DNA of 64,000 nucleotides. It comes from Nocardioides massiliensis (GTDB taxonomy: Bacteria; Actinomycetota; Actinomycetes; Propionibacteriales; Nocardioidaceae). A program made the position numbers and the translations under genes. Location of the stretch: the NCBI RefSeq assembly GCF_030811215.1, contig NZ_JAUSQM010000001.1, positions 1,364,001-1,428,000 of the forward strand, written 5' to 3'. Below are positions 16,426-24,660 of this stretch, one piece after another. How positions within the stretch are numbered: position 1 is the first letter of the stretch; each line of letters opens with the position of its first letter. The notes beneath the pieces are model-generated. The model ran no database searches. It saw only the letters and a program-made list of their open reading frames with translations, and was not told the origin of the DNA.

Positions 16426-17618
16426 GGCCTCATCCTACCCCAATGCATCCCAGAGTGGGATGCATTGCGCACCGTCCGGCCGGCGGCCGCCACCACCGCC
16501 TCGAGCGGCCCCCGACGCCGTACGACGGCGAAGACCGCGCCGACCACCAGCGCGAGCGCGACCTGGCGGGCGAACGCGTCCGGGCCCTCGGTCCAGACGT
16601 CCTCGCCGAGCAGCACGACGTGCAGGGAGTAGAGCGTGAGCGTCATCGCGCCCGCGCCGAACGCGATCGCCCACAACCGCGGCAGCACGCGCGCCGCCAA
16701 CACGCAGACCCCGATCACCAGCAGGGCGCTGCCGCCGGTGCGGGCGAGGTCGAGCGGGGTGCTGGCGTGGGGGTTGGCGACGGCCAGCCACGCCCACGTG
16801 TCGGTGGGGACGTTGCCGTAGAGGCTGCCCTCGAGACTGCGGTCCAGGTCGCCGGGGACGATGCCCGGCGTCCACGTGGTCGCCACGGAGTCGCGCAGCG
16901 CGTCGCGGATCGCCGGCTGGGCGACGAGCAGGCGGGAGACAACAGGCGCCGCGAGCGCGAGCGCGAGTCCGACCAGCGCGAGGCGGGCCGCGGTCATCGT
17001 GCGGCGCAGGTCGAGGCGTCCGATCGCCATGCCGAGCAGGAGATAGGCCAGCCAGACGAGCACGGGGTAGTAGCCGGTCACGGTGAGCTCGGCCAGCAGC
17101 TCGGCCGGCCGCTCGGTCAGGTGCGCGAACGTCGGGCTGTCGAACCCGCGCTCGGGGAGCTCGGGGCGCACGACGAACGACACCGCCGGTCCCACCAGCG
17201 CCCACACGCCCGCAAGCACGAACAGGGCGCGGGCGCGCAGGCCGAGGAAGGCGATGCCGAGGCAGAACAGCACCCCGTAGTAGGTGAGGATCACCGCCAC
17301 CCCGGAGTCGCGGCCGCCGAGCCAGAGCCCCAGGGCGGCGATGAGGACGGCGCGGGCCAGGAGGCCGACGGCGACCCCGGCCCGCTCGCGACCTCGCACC
17401 GGACGGGCACCGCCGCTCATGAGCGCCAGCGACACCCCGGCCAGCACGGCGAACAACGCCGACGCGCGCCCACCCGCGAGCTCCGCCGCCCACGACCGCT
17501 CGCCGGCCTCGTCGTACGTCGCGATGACGTGGGTGGCGATCATCCCGAGCAGCGCCAGGCAGCGGGCGACGTCCAGGCCGACGATGCGGGTGCACGGTCG
17601 CGGCGTGGGGCGGGTCAC
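16422..17618 (-). CDS. Multi-pass membrane acyltransferase-like protein (DUF1624/DUF418 type)
   Basis: Integral membrane protein of 398 residues with about ten hydrophobic segments, resembling the heparan-alpha-glucosaminide N-acetyltransferase/DUF418 superfamily. The N-terminus TRIVGLDVARCLALLGMIATHV is the characteristic first helix, with an Asp and a membrane His. ALFAVLAGVSLALMSGG, ILTYYGVLFCLGIAFL and a C-terminal TLTLYSLHVVLLGEDVW follow the usual order. The start is the GTG at 17616-17618, the first codon giving a short cytoplasmic tail before helix 1. Its 3' end overlaps the antitoxin start and contains the operator-like palindrome. The acyl acceptor is unknown; surface sugars are typical for the superfamily. 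Confidence 0.8.
   Translation of the reverse strand: MTRPTPRPCTRIVGLDVARCLALLGMIATHVIATYDEAGERSWAAELAGGRASALFAVLAGVSLALMSGGARPVRGRERAGVAVGLLARAVLIAALGLWLGGRDSGVAVILTYYGVLFCLGIAFLGLRARALFVLAGVWALVGPAVSFVVRPELPERGFDSPTFAHLTERPAELLAELTVTGYYPVLVWLAYLLLGMAIGRLDLRRTMTAARLALVGLALALAAPVVSRLLVAQPAIRDALRDSVATTWTPGIVPGDLDRSLEGSLYGNVPTDTWAWLAVANPHASTPLDLARTGGSALLVIGVCVLAARVLPRLWAIAFGAGAMTLTLYSLHVVLLGEDVWTEGPDAFARQVALALVVGAVFAVVRRRGPLEAVVAAAGRTVRNASHSGMHWGRMRP
16441..16467. promoter_or_regulatory. 27-bp perfect palindrome, probable TA operator inside coding sequence
   Basis: CAATGCATCCCA (16441-16452) and TGGGATGCATTG (16456-16467) are perfect inverted arms around GAG. It lies 15 bases upstream of the antitoxin GTG yet encodes part of the C-terminus of the acyltransferase. 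Position and symmetry fit an antitoxin binding site. Confidence 0.6.
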
Positions 17619-17681
17619 GCAGTCAGCATCGCAGCCGCACCCGGCGCGGGGCCGTCCGACGCGGCCGGGGAGAATCGGTCC

Positions 17682-18128
17682 ATGAGCCCGCACCGGTTGT
17701 TCCGCATCGTCGCCGTGGCCGAGGCCATCACCTGGGCGCTGCTGCTCACCGGGATGTTCCTCAAGTACGTCACCGAGACCACCGAGCTCGGCGTGCGGTA
17801 CGGCGGGATGCTGCACGGCGTCGCGTTCGTGGCGTACGTCGTCACGACCGTCGTCGTCGCCGTCGACGCGAAGTGGTCGCCGGGCCGGACGCTCGTCGGC
17901 CTGCTCGCCGCGGTGCCGCCGTTCTTCACCATCTGGTTCGACGTCGCCATGGAGCGTCGCGGTGCGCTGCCGCGGGCCTGGCGCCTGCGCACCGAGCAGC
18001 CTGCCGGCGCCCTGGAGCGCCCGGTCGCCGCCCTCGTCCGCCGTCCCCTGGTCGGGCTGCTCGTGGGTGTGGTCGTCGTCGCTGTCCTCACCGGGCTCGC
18101 GCTGCTCGTCGGCCCGCCGACGGGCTGA
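17682..18128 (+). CDS. DUF3817 family integral membrane protein
   Basis: 148-residue membrane protein common in actinobacteria, of unknown function. RLFRIVAVAEAITWALLLTGMFLKYV is the conserved first helix of DUF3817; GVRYGGMLHGVAFVAYVVTTVVVAVDAKWSPGRTLVGLLAAVPPFFTIWFDVAMERRG matches the rest of the domain. A further transmembrane helix, about 25 residues of Val/Leu/Ala, lies at the C-terminus and is less usual. The ATG at 17682 sits 63 bases from the divergent acyltransferase start, so the two probably share a promoter region. Confidence 0.82.
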   Translation: MSPHRLFRIVAVAEAITWALLLTGMFLKYVTETTELGVRYGGMLHGVAFVAYVVTTVVVAVDAKWSPGRTLVGLLAAVPPFFTIWFDVAMERRGALPRAWRLRTEQPAGALERPVAALVRRPLVGLLVGVVVVAVLTGLALLVGPPTG

Positions 18129-18138
18129 CGGCCGCGAA

Positions 18139-18158
18139 TTCGCTACACGTGTAGCGAA
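18139..18158. repeat. Perfect 20-bp palindrome
   Basis: TTCGCTACACGTGTAGCGAA is fully self-complementary with no loop, ten bases after the DUF3817 stop and before the converging sugar-dehydrogenase stop. The zero loop makes it a poor terminator and a better candidate for a protein-binding site or a residual repeat unit. Confidence 0.65.
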
Positions 18159-18218
18159 CTCACCGCCTTGTAGCCGTTCCAGCCGGCGTGTCGCACAAGT
18201 TCGTATACACAGTCCGGC

Positions 18219-19253
18219 TCAGACCCGGACGCGGATGACCCGGTCGTCGTGCGGGCCGGGCGTGCCGCGGCCGTCGCGGTTGGACGTGGTGATCCACAGC
18301 GAGCCGTCGGGTGCGCGCTCCACGGTGCGGATCCGCCCGAGCCGACCCTCGAACAGCCGCACCTTGCGGCCGCGGCGAGCGCCGTTGAGCTTCACCGCCC
18401 ACAGGCTGCGACCGCGCAGCGCGGCGACGTACGCCCAGCCCTTCGCCGTGGCGATGCCGCTCGGGGAGCACTCCGCGGTCGTCCACGTGACGAACGGGTC
18501 GCGGTAGCCGGGGCCGCGGCCCTCGACGACCGGCCAGCCGTAGTTGCCGCCCTTGACGATGCGGTTGAGCTCGTCGAGGCGGTTCTGCCCGAACTCGCTG
18601 GCCCAGAAGCGGCCCTTGTCGTCGATGACCAAGCCCTGGACGTTGCGGTGGCCGTAGGTCCAGGTGTAGTTGCCGTACGGGTTGCGCTTGGGCACCTTGC
18701 CCGTCGGCGTCATCCGCAGGATCTTGCCGGCCAACGAGCTGCGGTCCTGCGATAACGAGGTGTCGCCGGCATCACCCGTGCTGGCGAACAGCATCCCGCC
18801 AGGGCCGAACATCAGCCGCCCACCATTGTGGGTGTGGCCCTTCGGGATGCCCGCCAGCACGACCCGCCGGCGGCCGAGCCGGTTGCGCGCGAAACGCATC
18901 CGCACGATGCGGTTGTCGGTGGCCGTGGTGACGTAGGCGTAGACCCAGTTCTTGCCGCGCGCGAACTGCGGATGCACCGCCAGCCCGAGCAGGCCGCCCT
19001 CGCCCGCCGCGTCGGTGGGGATGTTGCCCACCAGCCTCCGTCCGCCGGTCTTGCGCACCCGCCAGACCCGCCCGCTCATCCGCTCGCTGACGAGGGCGTC
19101 GCCGTTGGGGAGGAAGGCCAGGCCCCACGGGACCTCGAGCCCCGTGGCCAGCACCTTGCCGAGTCGCGGCGCCGCGTCCGCGGGCGCTCCGCTCAGCAGC
19201 GTCGCCGCCCCGGCCGCGCCCAGGCCGAGGAACCCGCGTCGCCCCACGCTCAC
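18219..19253 (-). CDS. PQQ-dependent sugar dehydrogenase-like exported protein (glucose/sorbosone dehydrogenase family)
   Basis: Predicted periplasm-side six-bladed beta-propeller oxidoreductase of 344 residues. The N-terminus GRRGFLGLGAAGAATLL has a twin-arginine motif, then an Ala-rich cleavage site near residue 27. Family segments include GLEVPWGLAFLPNGDALVSER, GEGGLLGLAVHPQFA, GHTHNGGRLMFGPGGMLFASTGD (a catalytic His is expected in HNGG), YGHRNVQGLVIDDKGRFWASEFGQNRLDELN and NYGWPVVEG. The GTG at 19251-19253 overlaps the stop of the upstream propeller gene by four bases, so the two are coupled. Actual PQQ use and substrate are not determinable; the family includes aldose dehydrogenases. 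Confidence 0.87.
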   Translation of the reverse strand: MSVGRRGFLGLGAAGAATLLSGAPADAAPRLGKVLATGLEVPWGLAFLPNGDALVSERMSGRVWRVRKTGGRRLVGNIPTDAAGEGGLLGLAVHPQFARGKNWVYAYVTTATDNRIVRMRFARNRLGRRRVVLAGIPKGHTHNGGRLMFGPGGMLFASTGDAGDTSLSQDRSSLAGKILRMTPTGKVPKRNPYGNYTWTYGHRNVQGLVIDDKGRFWASEFGQNRLDELNRIVKGGNYGWPVVEGRGPGYRDPFVTWTTAECSPSGIATAKGWAYVAALRGRSLWAVKLNGARRGRKVRLFEGRLGRIRTVERAPDGSLWITTSNRDGRGTPGPHDDRVIRVRV

Positions 19254-20350
19254 GGCCGCACCTGCCACAGCCGCGCCTGCTCGCAGATGCCGGAGTCGGC
19301 GACGAACAATCGACCCTTGGTCGGGCCGTTGAACGATGCGGCCGCGCCGTCGGGGTAGCACGCCCCCGTCCTGGACCCGCGCACCGCGAGCTTGGCGCCG
19401 AGGACCCACACCGACGGGTGCGACTCGTCGCGGTCGGGGCGGGTGACGACGACGCGGTTGGCCGCGCGGTTGACCGCGATCGCGCCGCCGGCGTTGTAGC
19501 CGCCACCCGGCAGCACCCGGCGCTGGAGGGTGCGTCCGGTGGCGACGTTGATCCGGCTGACGACGTACCGGTTGCCCGAGCTGAGCAGATAGAGCGCGTT
19601 CACACCCTCACCGAACGCGGCCGCCGTGACATCACCGTCACGGATCGCGTAGGACCGCACGCGCCGTGCCTGGCGCGGCTTGCGTACGTCGAGCACGTGC
19701 ACGCGGCGACTGTCGGTCGCGACCAGCCGCTTCCCGTTGCGCGAGATCGCGAGGTAGGTCGCGGCGACCGGGACGCGGCGTACGAGCTTGGGTACGCCGT
19801 TCTTGCGCAGCGCCAGCACGAGGACCTGGGAGCCGGGCGTGTGGATCCAGTCGTCGGCGGTGACATAGGCGAACTTGCCGTTCGGCGCGACCACGACGTC
19901 GAAGAGCGTCGCGCGCTGGCCCGCCACGCGGAAGCCGACCTTGCCCACGCGGCGGGGCTTCGCCTTCCCGATGTCGGTGACCCACAGGTTGCGGTCCTCG
20001 GTGGTGTAGGCGAACCGGTTGCCACGCACGGCCAGCGCGCTGTCGGTGTCGGCAGGCACCGGCACGCTGCCGGTGATCCGGTTCGTGCGCAGGTCGATCT
20101 TGTGCAGCGCCTCGGGGCCGTAGCTGCTGCCCTGGTGGACGATGCCGAACCGGCCGTCTCGGGTCACCTGCACCCGCGCGTCCCCGCGGCCCGGCGCGAG
20201 GTCGGTGACCGGCACCAGGCCCGCGTCCGCCACGCCGTACGACGACCCGTGCCCGACCGCCCCAGTGGGCCCGGAGGCCAGCACCGGCGCGACGAGCGCC
20301 ACGACCCCGGCGGCCAGCCCGGCCGCGATTCCTCTGCCTGCTCGTGCCAT
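19250..20350 (-). CDS. Secreted beta-propeller protein
   Basis: 366-residue exported protein with repeated WD40/YVTN-like strands, no catalytic motif recognised. The signal peptide is MARAGRGIAAGLAAGVVALVAPVLA with cleavage likely after ASG/PTGA. Repeats such as VQVTRDGRFGIVHQG, VVAPNGKFAYVTADDW, LAISRNGKRLVATDSRRVHVLDV and AVNRAANRVVVTRPDRD suggest a six- or seven-bladed propeller. It is translated just before the sugar-dehydrogenase-like gene with a GTGA overlap, so the two exported propellers probably act together. The gene diverges from purL. Confidence 0.75.
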   Translation of the reverse strand: MARAGRGIAAGLAAGVVALVAPVLASGPTGAVGHGSSYGVADAGLVPVTDLAPGRGDARVQVTRDGRFGIVHQGSSYGPEALHKIDLRTNRITGSVPVPADTDSALAVRGNRFAYTTEDRNLWVTDIGKAKPRRVGKVGFRVAGQRATLFDVVVAPNGKFAYVTADDWIHTPGSQVLVLALRKNGVPKLVRRVPVAATYLAISRNGKRLVATDSRRVHVLDVRKPRQARRVRSYAIRDGDVTAAAFGEGVNALYLLSSGNRYVVSRINVATGRTLQRRVLPGGGYNAGGAIAVNRAANRVVVTRPDRDESHPSVWVLGAKLAVRGSRTGACYPDGAAASFNGPTKGRLFVADSGICEQARLWQVRP

Positions 20351-20476
20351 CCGCCGACCGCTCCCCGTCCGTCTAGCCCCACGGCCGCGGCACCCGTTGT
20401 CGCGGCTCGGCTCAGGTTAGGTGGCGGGGGCGGTCCGGGCCAGCCCTCCGGGGACCGGAAGGCTCCTGGCTCCGGG

Positions 20477-20482
20477 TAGATT
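20477..20482 (+). promoter_or_regulatory. purL: -10 box of purL (leaderless)
   Basis: TAGATT ends seven bases before the purL GTG at 20490. This placement decides the start: the open frame extends further upstream, but those codons would precede the transcript. Confidence 0.5.
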
Positions 20483-20489
20483 CAGGGCC

Positions 20490-22787
20490 GTGACCCAGGC
20501 CCCCATCGCCCTCGACACCGTGGCCGCCGCGGCCACCGATCCCGACCGCGAGCAGCCGTGGGCCGAGCTCGGCCTCAAGCCCGACGAGTACGCCCGCATC
20601 CGCGAGATCCTCGGCCGCCGGCCGACCTCCGCGGAGCTGGCGATGTATTCGGTCATGTGGAGCGAGCACTGCTCCTACAAGTCCTCCAAGGTGCACCTCA
20701 AGCAGTTCGGCGAGTCGATGACCGACGAGATGCGCGAGCCGCTCATGGTCGGGATGGGCGAGAACGCCGGCGTCGTCGACGTCGGGCAGGGCTACGCGGT
20801 CACCTTCAAGGTCGAGTCCCACAACCACCCGTCGTACGTCGAGCCCTACCAGGGCGCGGCGACCGGCATCGGCGGCATCGTCCGCGACATCCTCGCGATG
20901 GGCGCGCGGCCGGTCGCGGTCATGGACCCGCTGCGCTTCGGCCCGCTCGACGCCGAGGACACCAAGCGCGTTTTGCCCGGGATCGTCGCCGGCGTCGGCG
21001 GCTACGGCAACTGCCTCGGGCTGCCCAACATCGGCGGCGAGGCGGTCTTCGACGAGACCTACGTCGGCAACCCGCTGGTCAACGCGCTCTGCGTCGGCGT
21101 GATGCGCCACGACGAGCTCCACCTCGCCAACGCCTCGGGCCTGGGCAACCAGGTCATCTTGTACGGCGCCAAGACCGGCGGCGACGGCATCGGCGGCGTG
21201 TCGGTGCTGGCGAGCGAGACGTTCGAGGTCTCGACAGGCTCGACCAGCGGGGGGCCGGCCAAGCGCCCCGCCGTCCAGGTCGGCGACCCGTTCATGGAGA
21301 AGCTGCTCATCGAGTGCACCCTCGAGCTCTTCGCCGAGGGTCTCGTGGCCGGCATCCAGGACCTGGGCGGCGCGGGGCTGTCGTGCGCGACGTCGGAGCT
21401 GGCGAGCGCCGGCGACGGCGGCATGCACGTCTGGCTCGAGCGCGTCCCGCTGCGCGACTCCAGCCTCGCTCCCGAGGAGATCCTCATGAGCGAGTCGCAG
21501 GAGCGGATGATGGCCGTGGTCGAGCCGGAGAAGGTCGCGCGCTTCCTGCAGATCTGCGCGAAGTGGGACGTCGACGCCACCGTGGTCGGCGAGGTCACCG
21601 ACACCGACCGGCTCGTCATCACCTGGCACGACGAGGTCATCGGCGACGTACCCCCGCGCAGCGTCGCCCACGACGGGCCGACGTACGACCGTCCCTACGC
21701 TCGCCCCGACTGGCAGGACGCGCTGCAGGCCGACCGCGCCGAGGCCCTGCCGCGCCCGCAGACCGGCGACGAGCTCCGCAGCACCCTCCTGCAGCTGGTC
21801 GCCAGCCCGAACCTGTGCGACAAGTCGTGGATCACCGACCAGTACGACCGCTACGTCCGCGGCAACACCGTGCTCGCCCAGCCCGAGGACGCCGGCGTGA
21901 TCCGCATCGATGAGGAGACCGGGCTCGGCGTCGCGGTGGCCACCGACTGCAACGGCCGCTTCGCGAAGCTCGACCCGTACGCCGGCGCGCAGCTCGCGCT
22001 CGCCGAGGCCCACCGCAACGTCGCGGCCACCGGTGGCCGCCCGCTCGCGGTCAGCGACTGCCTCAACTTCGGCTCGCCCGAGGACACGGCTGTCATGTGG
22101 CAGTTCGCCGAGACCACGCGTGGCCTCGCTGCGGGCTGTGTCGAGCTCGGCATCCCGGTCACCGGCGGCAACGTCAGCCTCTACAACCAGACCGGCGAGA
22201 CCGCGATCCTCCCGACCCCGGTCGTGGCAGTCCTCGGTGTCGTCGACGACGTGAAGCGGCGTACGCCGTCGGGCTTCGCGAGCGCGGGGCTCGAGGTGTA
22301 TGTCCTCGGCACCACGCGTGAGGAGCTGTCCGGCTCGGAGTGGGCGCACGTCGTCCACGGCCACCTCGGCGGGCTCCCGCCGCAGGTCGACCTCGCCGCG
22401 GAGAAGGCACTGGCCGAGGTGCTCGTCGAGGGCGGGCAGGGCGGCGTGCTCGCTGCAGCCCACGACCTCTCCGACGGCGGGCTCGCCCAGGGGCTGGTCG
22501 AGTCGTGCCTGCGGCACGACGTGGGTGTGCGGGTGAACGTCTCCGGCATCGCCGAGGGCGACGCGTTCGTCGCGCTGTTCAGCGAGTCGGCCGCGCGTGC
22601 GGTCGTCGCCGTACGCCCCGAGGACGCCGACGCGCTGCGCGCGCTGGCCGAGAAGAACGGCGTGCCGCTCACCCGCATCGGCGTGACCACCGAGGAGCCC
22701 GTCCTCGAGGTCGAGGGCGAGTTTGCCGCGCCGTTGAGCGAGATCCGCGAGGCGTGGTCGGCGACGCTGCCCTCCGTCTTCGGCTGA
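20490..22787 (+). CDS. purL: FGAM synthase large subunit PurL
   Basis: ATP-dependent synthetase subunit that converts FGAR to FGAM with ammonia from PurQ. The 765-residue length matches small-type PurL. Conserved blocks are [19 protein letters not shown] near residue 52, [29 protein letters not shown] near 107, [35 protein letters not shown] near 205, and [15 protein letters not shown] near 555. Between VSVLASETF and [11 protein letters not shown], where homologues have a short variable loop, this copy reads [12 protein letters not shown], encoded by a REP-like repeat (see 21227-21247). It has its own leaderless promoter and lies 4.6 kb from purSQ. Confidence 0.97.
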   Translation: MTQAPIALDTVAAAATDPDREQPWAELGLKPDEYARIREILGRRPTSAELAMYSVMWSEHCSYKSSKVHLKQFGESMTDEMREPLMVGMGENAGVVDVGQGYAVTFKVESHNHPSYVEPYQGAATGIGGIVRDILAMGARPVAVMDPLRFGPLDAEDTKRVLPGIVAGVGGYGNCLGLPNIGGEAVFDETYVGNPLVNALCVGVMRHDELHLANASGLGNQVILYGAKTGGDGIGGVSVLASETFEVSTGSTSGGPAKRPAVQVGDPFMEKLLIECTLELFAEGLVAGIQDLGGAGLSCATSELASAGDGGMHVWLERVPLRDSSLAPEEILMSESQERMMAVVEPEKVARFLQICAKWDVDATVVGEVTDTDRLVITWHDEVIGDVPPRSVAHDGPTYDRPYARPDWQDALQADRAEALPRPQTGDELRSTLLQLVASPNLCDKSWITDQYDRYVRGNTVLAQPEDAGVIRIDEETGLGVAVATDCNGRFAKLDPYAGAQLALAEAHRNVAATGGRPLAVSDCLNFGSPEDTAVMWQFAETTRGLAAGCVELGIPVTGGNVSLYNQTGETAILPTPVVAVLGVVDDVKRRTPSGFASAGLEVYVLGTTREELSGSEWAHVVHGHLGGLPPQVDLAAEKALAEVLVEGGQGGVLAAAHDLSDGGLAQGLVESCLRHDVGVRVNVSGIAEGDAFVALFSESAARAVVAVRPEDADALRALAEKNGVPLTRIGVTTEEPVLEVEGEFAAPLSEIREAWSATLPSVFG
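21227..21247 (+). repeat. REP-like repeat inside the purL coding sequence
   Basis: GGTCTCGACAGGCTCGACCA plus G is an interrupted palindrome. It matches the intergenic repeat at 42030-42050 (read in reverse) except for one base in the core. In frame it encodes a Ser/Thr/Gly-rich loop, so the insertion was tolerated. Confidence 0.6.
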
Positions 22788-22792
22788 TCCGT

Positions 22793-22840
22793 CGGTCGAG
22801 CGGAGCCGGATCTTCGGTCGAGCGGAGTTGAGAGCCGGAA
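22793..22840 (+). repeat. Two degenerate REP-like half sites after purL
   Basis: CGGTCGAGCGGAG occurs twice (22793-22805 and 22814-22826), and the second is followed by TTGAGAGCCGG. The motif resembles GGTCGAGCGAAGTCGAGACC at 45708. No gene is seen in the 138 bases between purL and the secreted protein. Confidence 0.4.
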
Positions 22841-22925
22841 ACTTCCGCCGGCCAGGGGCTCGACGTGGGTGCCCGATTGGGCTGGAATGTCCCCACCAGT
22901 CCACACAGCTCTTCACGGGGGATCG

Positions 22926-24587
22926 ATGCGTCGTACGCACACTCGCTGGTTCACGTCCTTGGCGGCTCCGATCGCAGCCGGCGGACTCGCCGTGTCGATG
23001 CTGGCGGCCGTCCCGGCGGCCGCGGACGGGTCTGATGGTGCCGACGGCACGATCCTGGCCGACCTCGCCGCGGTGAGCACCCGGGCCGCCGACGCGAAGT
23101 CACCTGCGGTGCAGCAGGGGCGGCAAGTGGCGCAGGGCGGCTTCGGTGCCGCGAGCACGACCCGACCGATCCGGCGTACGGCGACGGTCACCGACTTCGA
23201 GTCCGACCCTCCGCCCCCGGCCAACGCGGCGCAGCGCCTCACGCGCGTGGTCGCCACTCAGGACCTGCAGAAGGGCGAGTTCGTCGCCCAAGCGACCTTC
23301 GCCTCGGCTCCGTCGGGCGCGGCGGACAACGCGATCGTCGCGGTCTACTTCGGCGAGTACGTCGACGGCTACTGCACCAGTCGGATCTCGATTCTGGGCG
23401 AGACCCACGGATCCGGCACCGGCGGGGTCTTCCAGAGCGACGGCGCGAATCTGGCGGTCAAGCGCTCGCGCTCAGGGGAGACGGTGACGCTGCGCAGCAG
23501 CGCGCTTCCCGCGCGGGTGAAGGCAGCCGAGCCGGAGTGCATGCTCGCGGCGGTGTTCGTCGACGACCCCGACGTGCCGGTGCACAAGACGACGGCCCCG
23601 AGGCTCAGCGACGTCCACCCGCCGGAGCCGTTGAAGTTCACCATCACCCCCGGCGACCCGGTGCAGGGCAACTACGCCGGCAAGGTGACCCGGATCCGCC
23701 TCGAGGTGCGCAACGAGTCGCGGACCCCGGCGACCGGCGTACGGCTGCGGGCGATCGGCAAGAGCATGAAGATCGGGAAGCCGGTGCGGAACCTCGGGCG
23801 GGTCGATGGCCGGACGACGAAGCACGGGATCATCTACAACGTCCGGTTGCAGGGGGCGAAGCCGCGCAAGCTCATCTTCCGTGTCACGGCCGGCGGACGC
23901 ACCTTCAACCGCGCGATCACGATCGCCCGCAAGCCCGCGCCACGCCGGCTGCCGTCTCTCGTCGGCCGCTACTTCTGGGGCCACGGTCCGGCCAGTGCCG
24001 ACACCGGTTGGGACACCCGCGCGGCGTACTTCGTCAACAACCGATTCGTCTACCTCGGCTTCCCGCAGGGCGGTCAGCGGCCCGCGTGTCGCCAGGCCAC
24101 CAAGCTCTGCAAGCGTTATGCCTACAACGCCCGCACCGGCAGGCTGAAGATCGCCAAGGCGAAGCCGGTCGCCATCACGTCCGAGGGCTTCGGGTTCCGC
24201 AACGGTCGCTACTACCCGACGACGCTCGCGAAGAAGGGTCAGCGCTTCAGCGTCAACCTCAAGCGCCACGACTTTCACGGCAACTGCCTGGTCTTCTGCA
24301 ACACCCGGACCGAGTGGCTCCAGTTCAACAAGAACGGCCGCTTCGTGTTGTCGAGCATGTCGATCGGCAGCTGGGGCGTGCCCGGGTCGGGCGGCCAGTG
24401 GTCCACGATCCCGCCCGACGAGAAGGGGACCTATCAGGTGATCGCCCGCGGCCGGGTCCAGCTCAACTTCGCCAGCGGCAAGAAGCAGCGCCACACCCTG
24501 GCTATCGACCACGACATCCGCAACAAGCCGTCCCCGGGTGGTGCGGGCCTGATCCTGGGCGACCGCAACTTCTACCTCGACGACTGA
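22926..24587 (+). CDS. Secreted protein of unknown function
   Basis: 553-residue exported protein with no family I recognise. MRRTHTRWFTSLAAPIAAGGLAVSMLAAVPAAADG is a clear signal peptide cleaved near AAA/DG. The segment LKFTITPGDPVQGNYAGKVTRIRLEVRNESRTPATGVRL, around residues 215-250, reads like an immunoglobulin-like CARDB/DUF11-type beta sandwich. The C-terminal half (about 330-553) begins PSLVGRYFWGHGPASADTGWDTRAAYFVNNRFVYLGFP and contains CRQATKLCKRY and NCLVFCNTRTEWLQF, four cysteines that could form disulfides. The ATG at 22926 follows GGGGGATCG. It stands alone, followed by a strong terminator. Confidence 0.7.
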   Translation: MRRTHTRWFTSLAAPIAAGGLAVSMLAAVPAAADGSDGADGTILADLAAVSTRAADAKSPAVQQGRQVAQGGFGAASTTRPIRRTATVTDFESDPPPPANAAQRLTRVVATQDLQKGEFVAQATFASAPSGAADNAIVAVYFGEYVDGYCTSRISILGETHGSGTGGVFQSDGANLAVKRSRSGETVTLRSSALPARVKAAEPECMLAAVFVDDPDVPVHKTTAPRLSDVHPPEPLKFTITPGDPVQGNYAGKVTRIRLEVRNESRTPATGVRLRAIGKSMKIGKPVRNLGRVDGRTTKHGIIYNVRLQGAKPRKLIFRVTAGGRTFNRAITIARKPAPRRLPSLVGRYFWGHGPASADTGWDTRAAYFVNNRFVYLGFPQGGQRPACRQATKLCKRYAYNARTGRLKIAKAKPVAITSEGFGFRNGRYYPTTLAKKGQRFSVNLKRHDFHGNCLVFCNTRTEWLQFNKNGRFVLSSMSIGSWGVPGSGGQWSTIPPDEKGTYQVIARGRVQLNFASGKKQRHTLAIDHDIRNKPSPGGAGLILGDRNFYLDD

Positions 24588-24597
24588 CCCATCCCGA

Positions 24598-24643
24598 GTC
24601 GTGGGTCTGGGGCCTCCCGATGCGGAGGCCTCAGACCCACGAC
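24598..24643 (+). terminator. Long hairpin terminator after the secreted protein gene
   Basis: A 20-bp stem, 24598-24617 against 24624-24643, with one G-U pair and a 6-nt loop, begins ten bases after the stop. It lacks a T tract, which is common for actinobacterial terminators. Confidence 0.7.
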
Positions 24644-24660
24644 CGTGGCAGGATCGGCCG

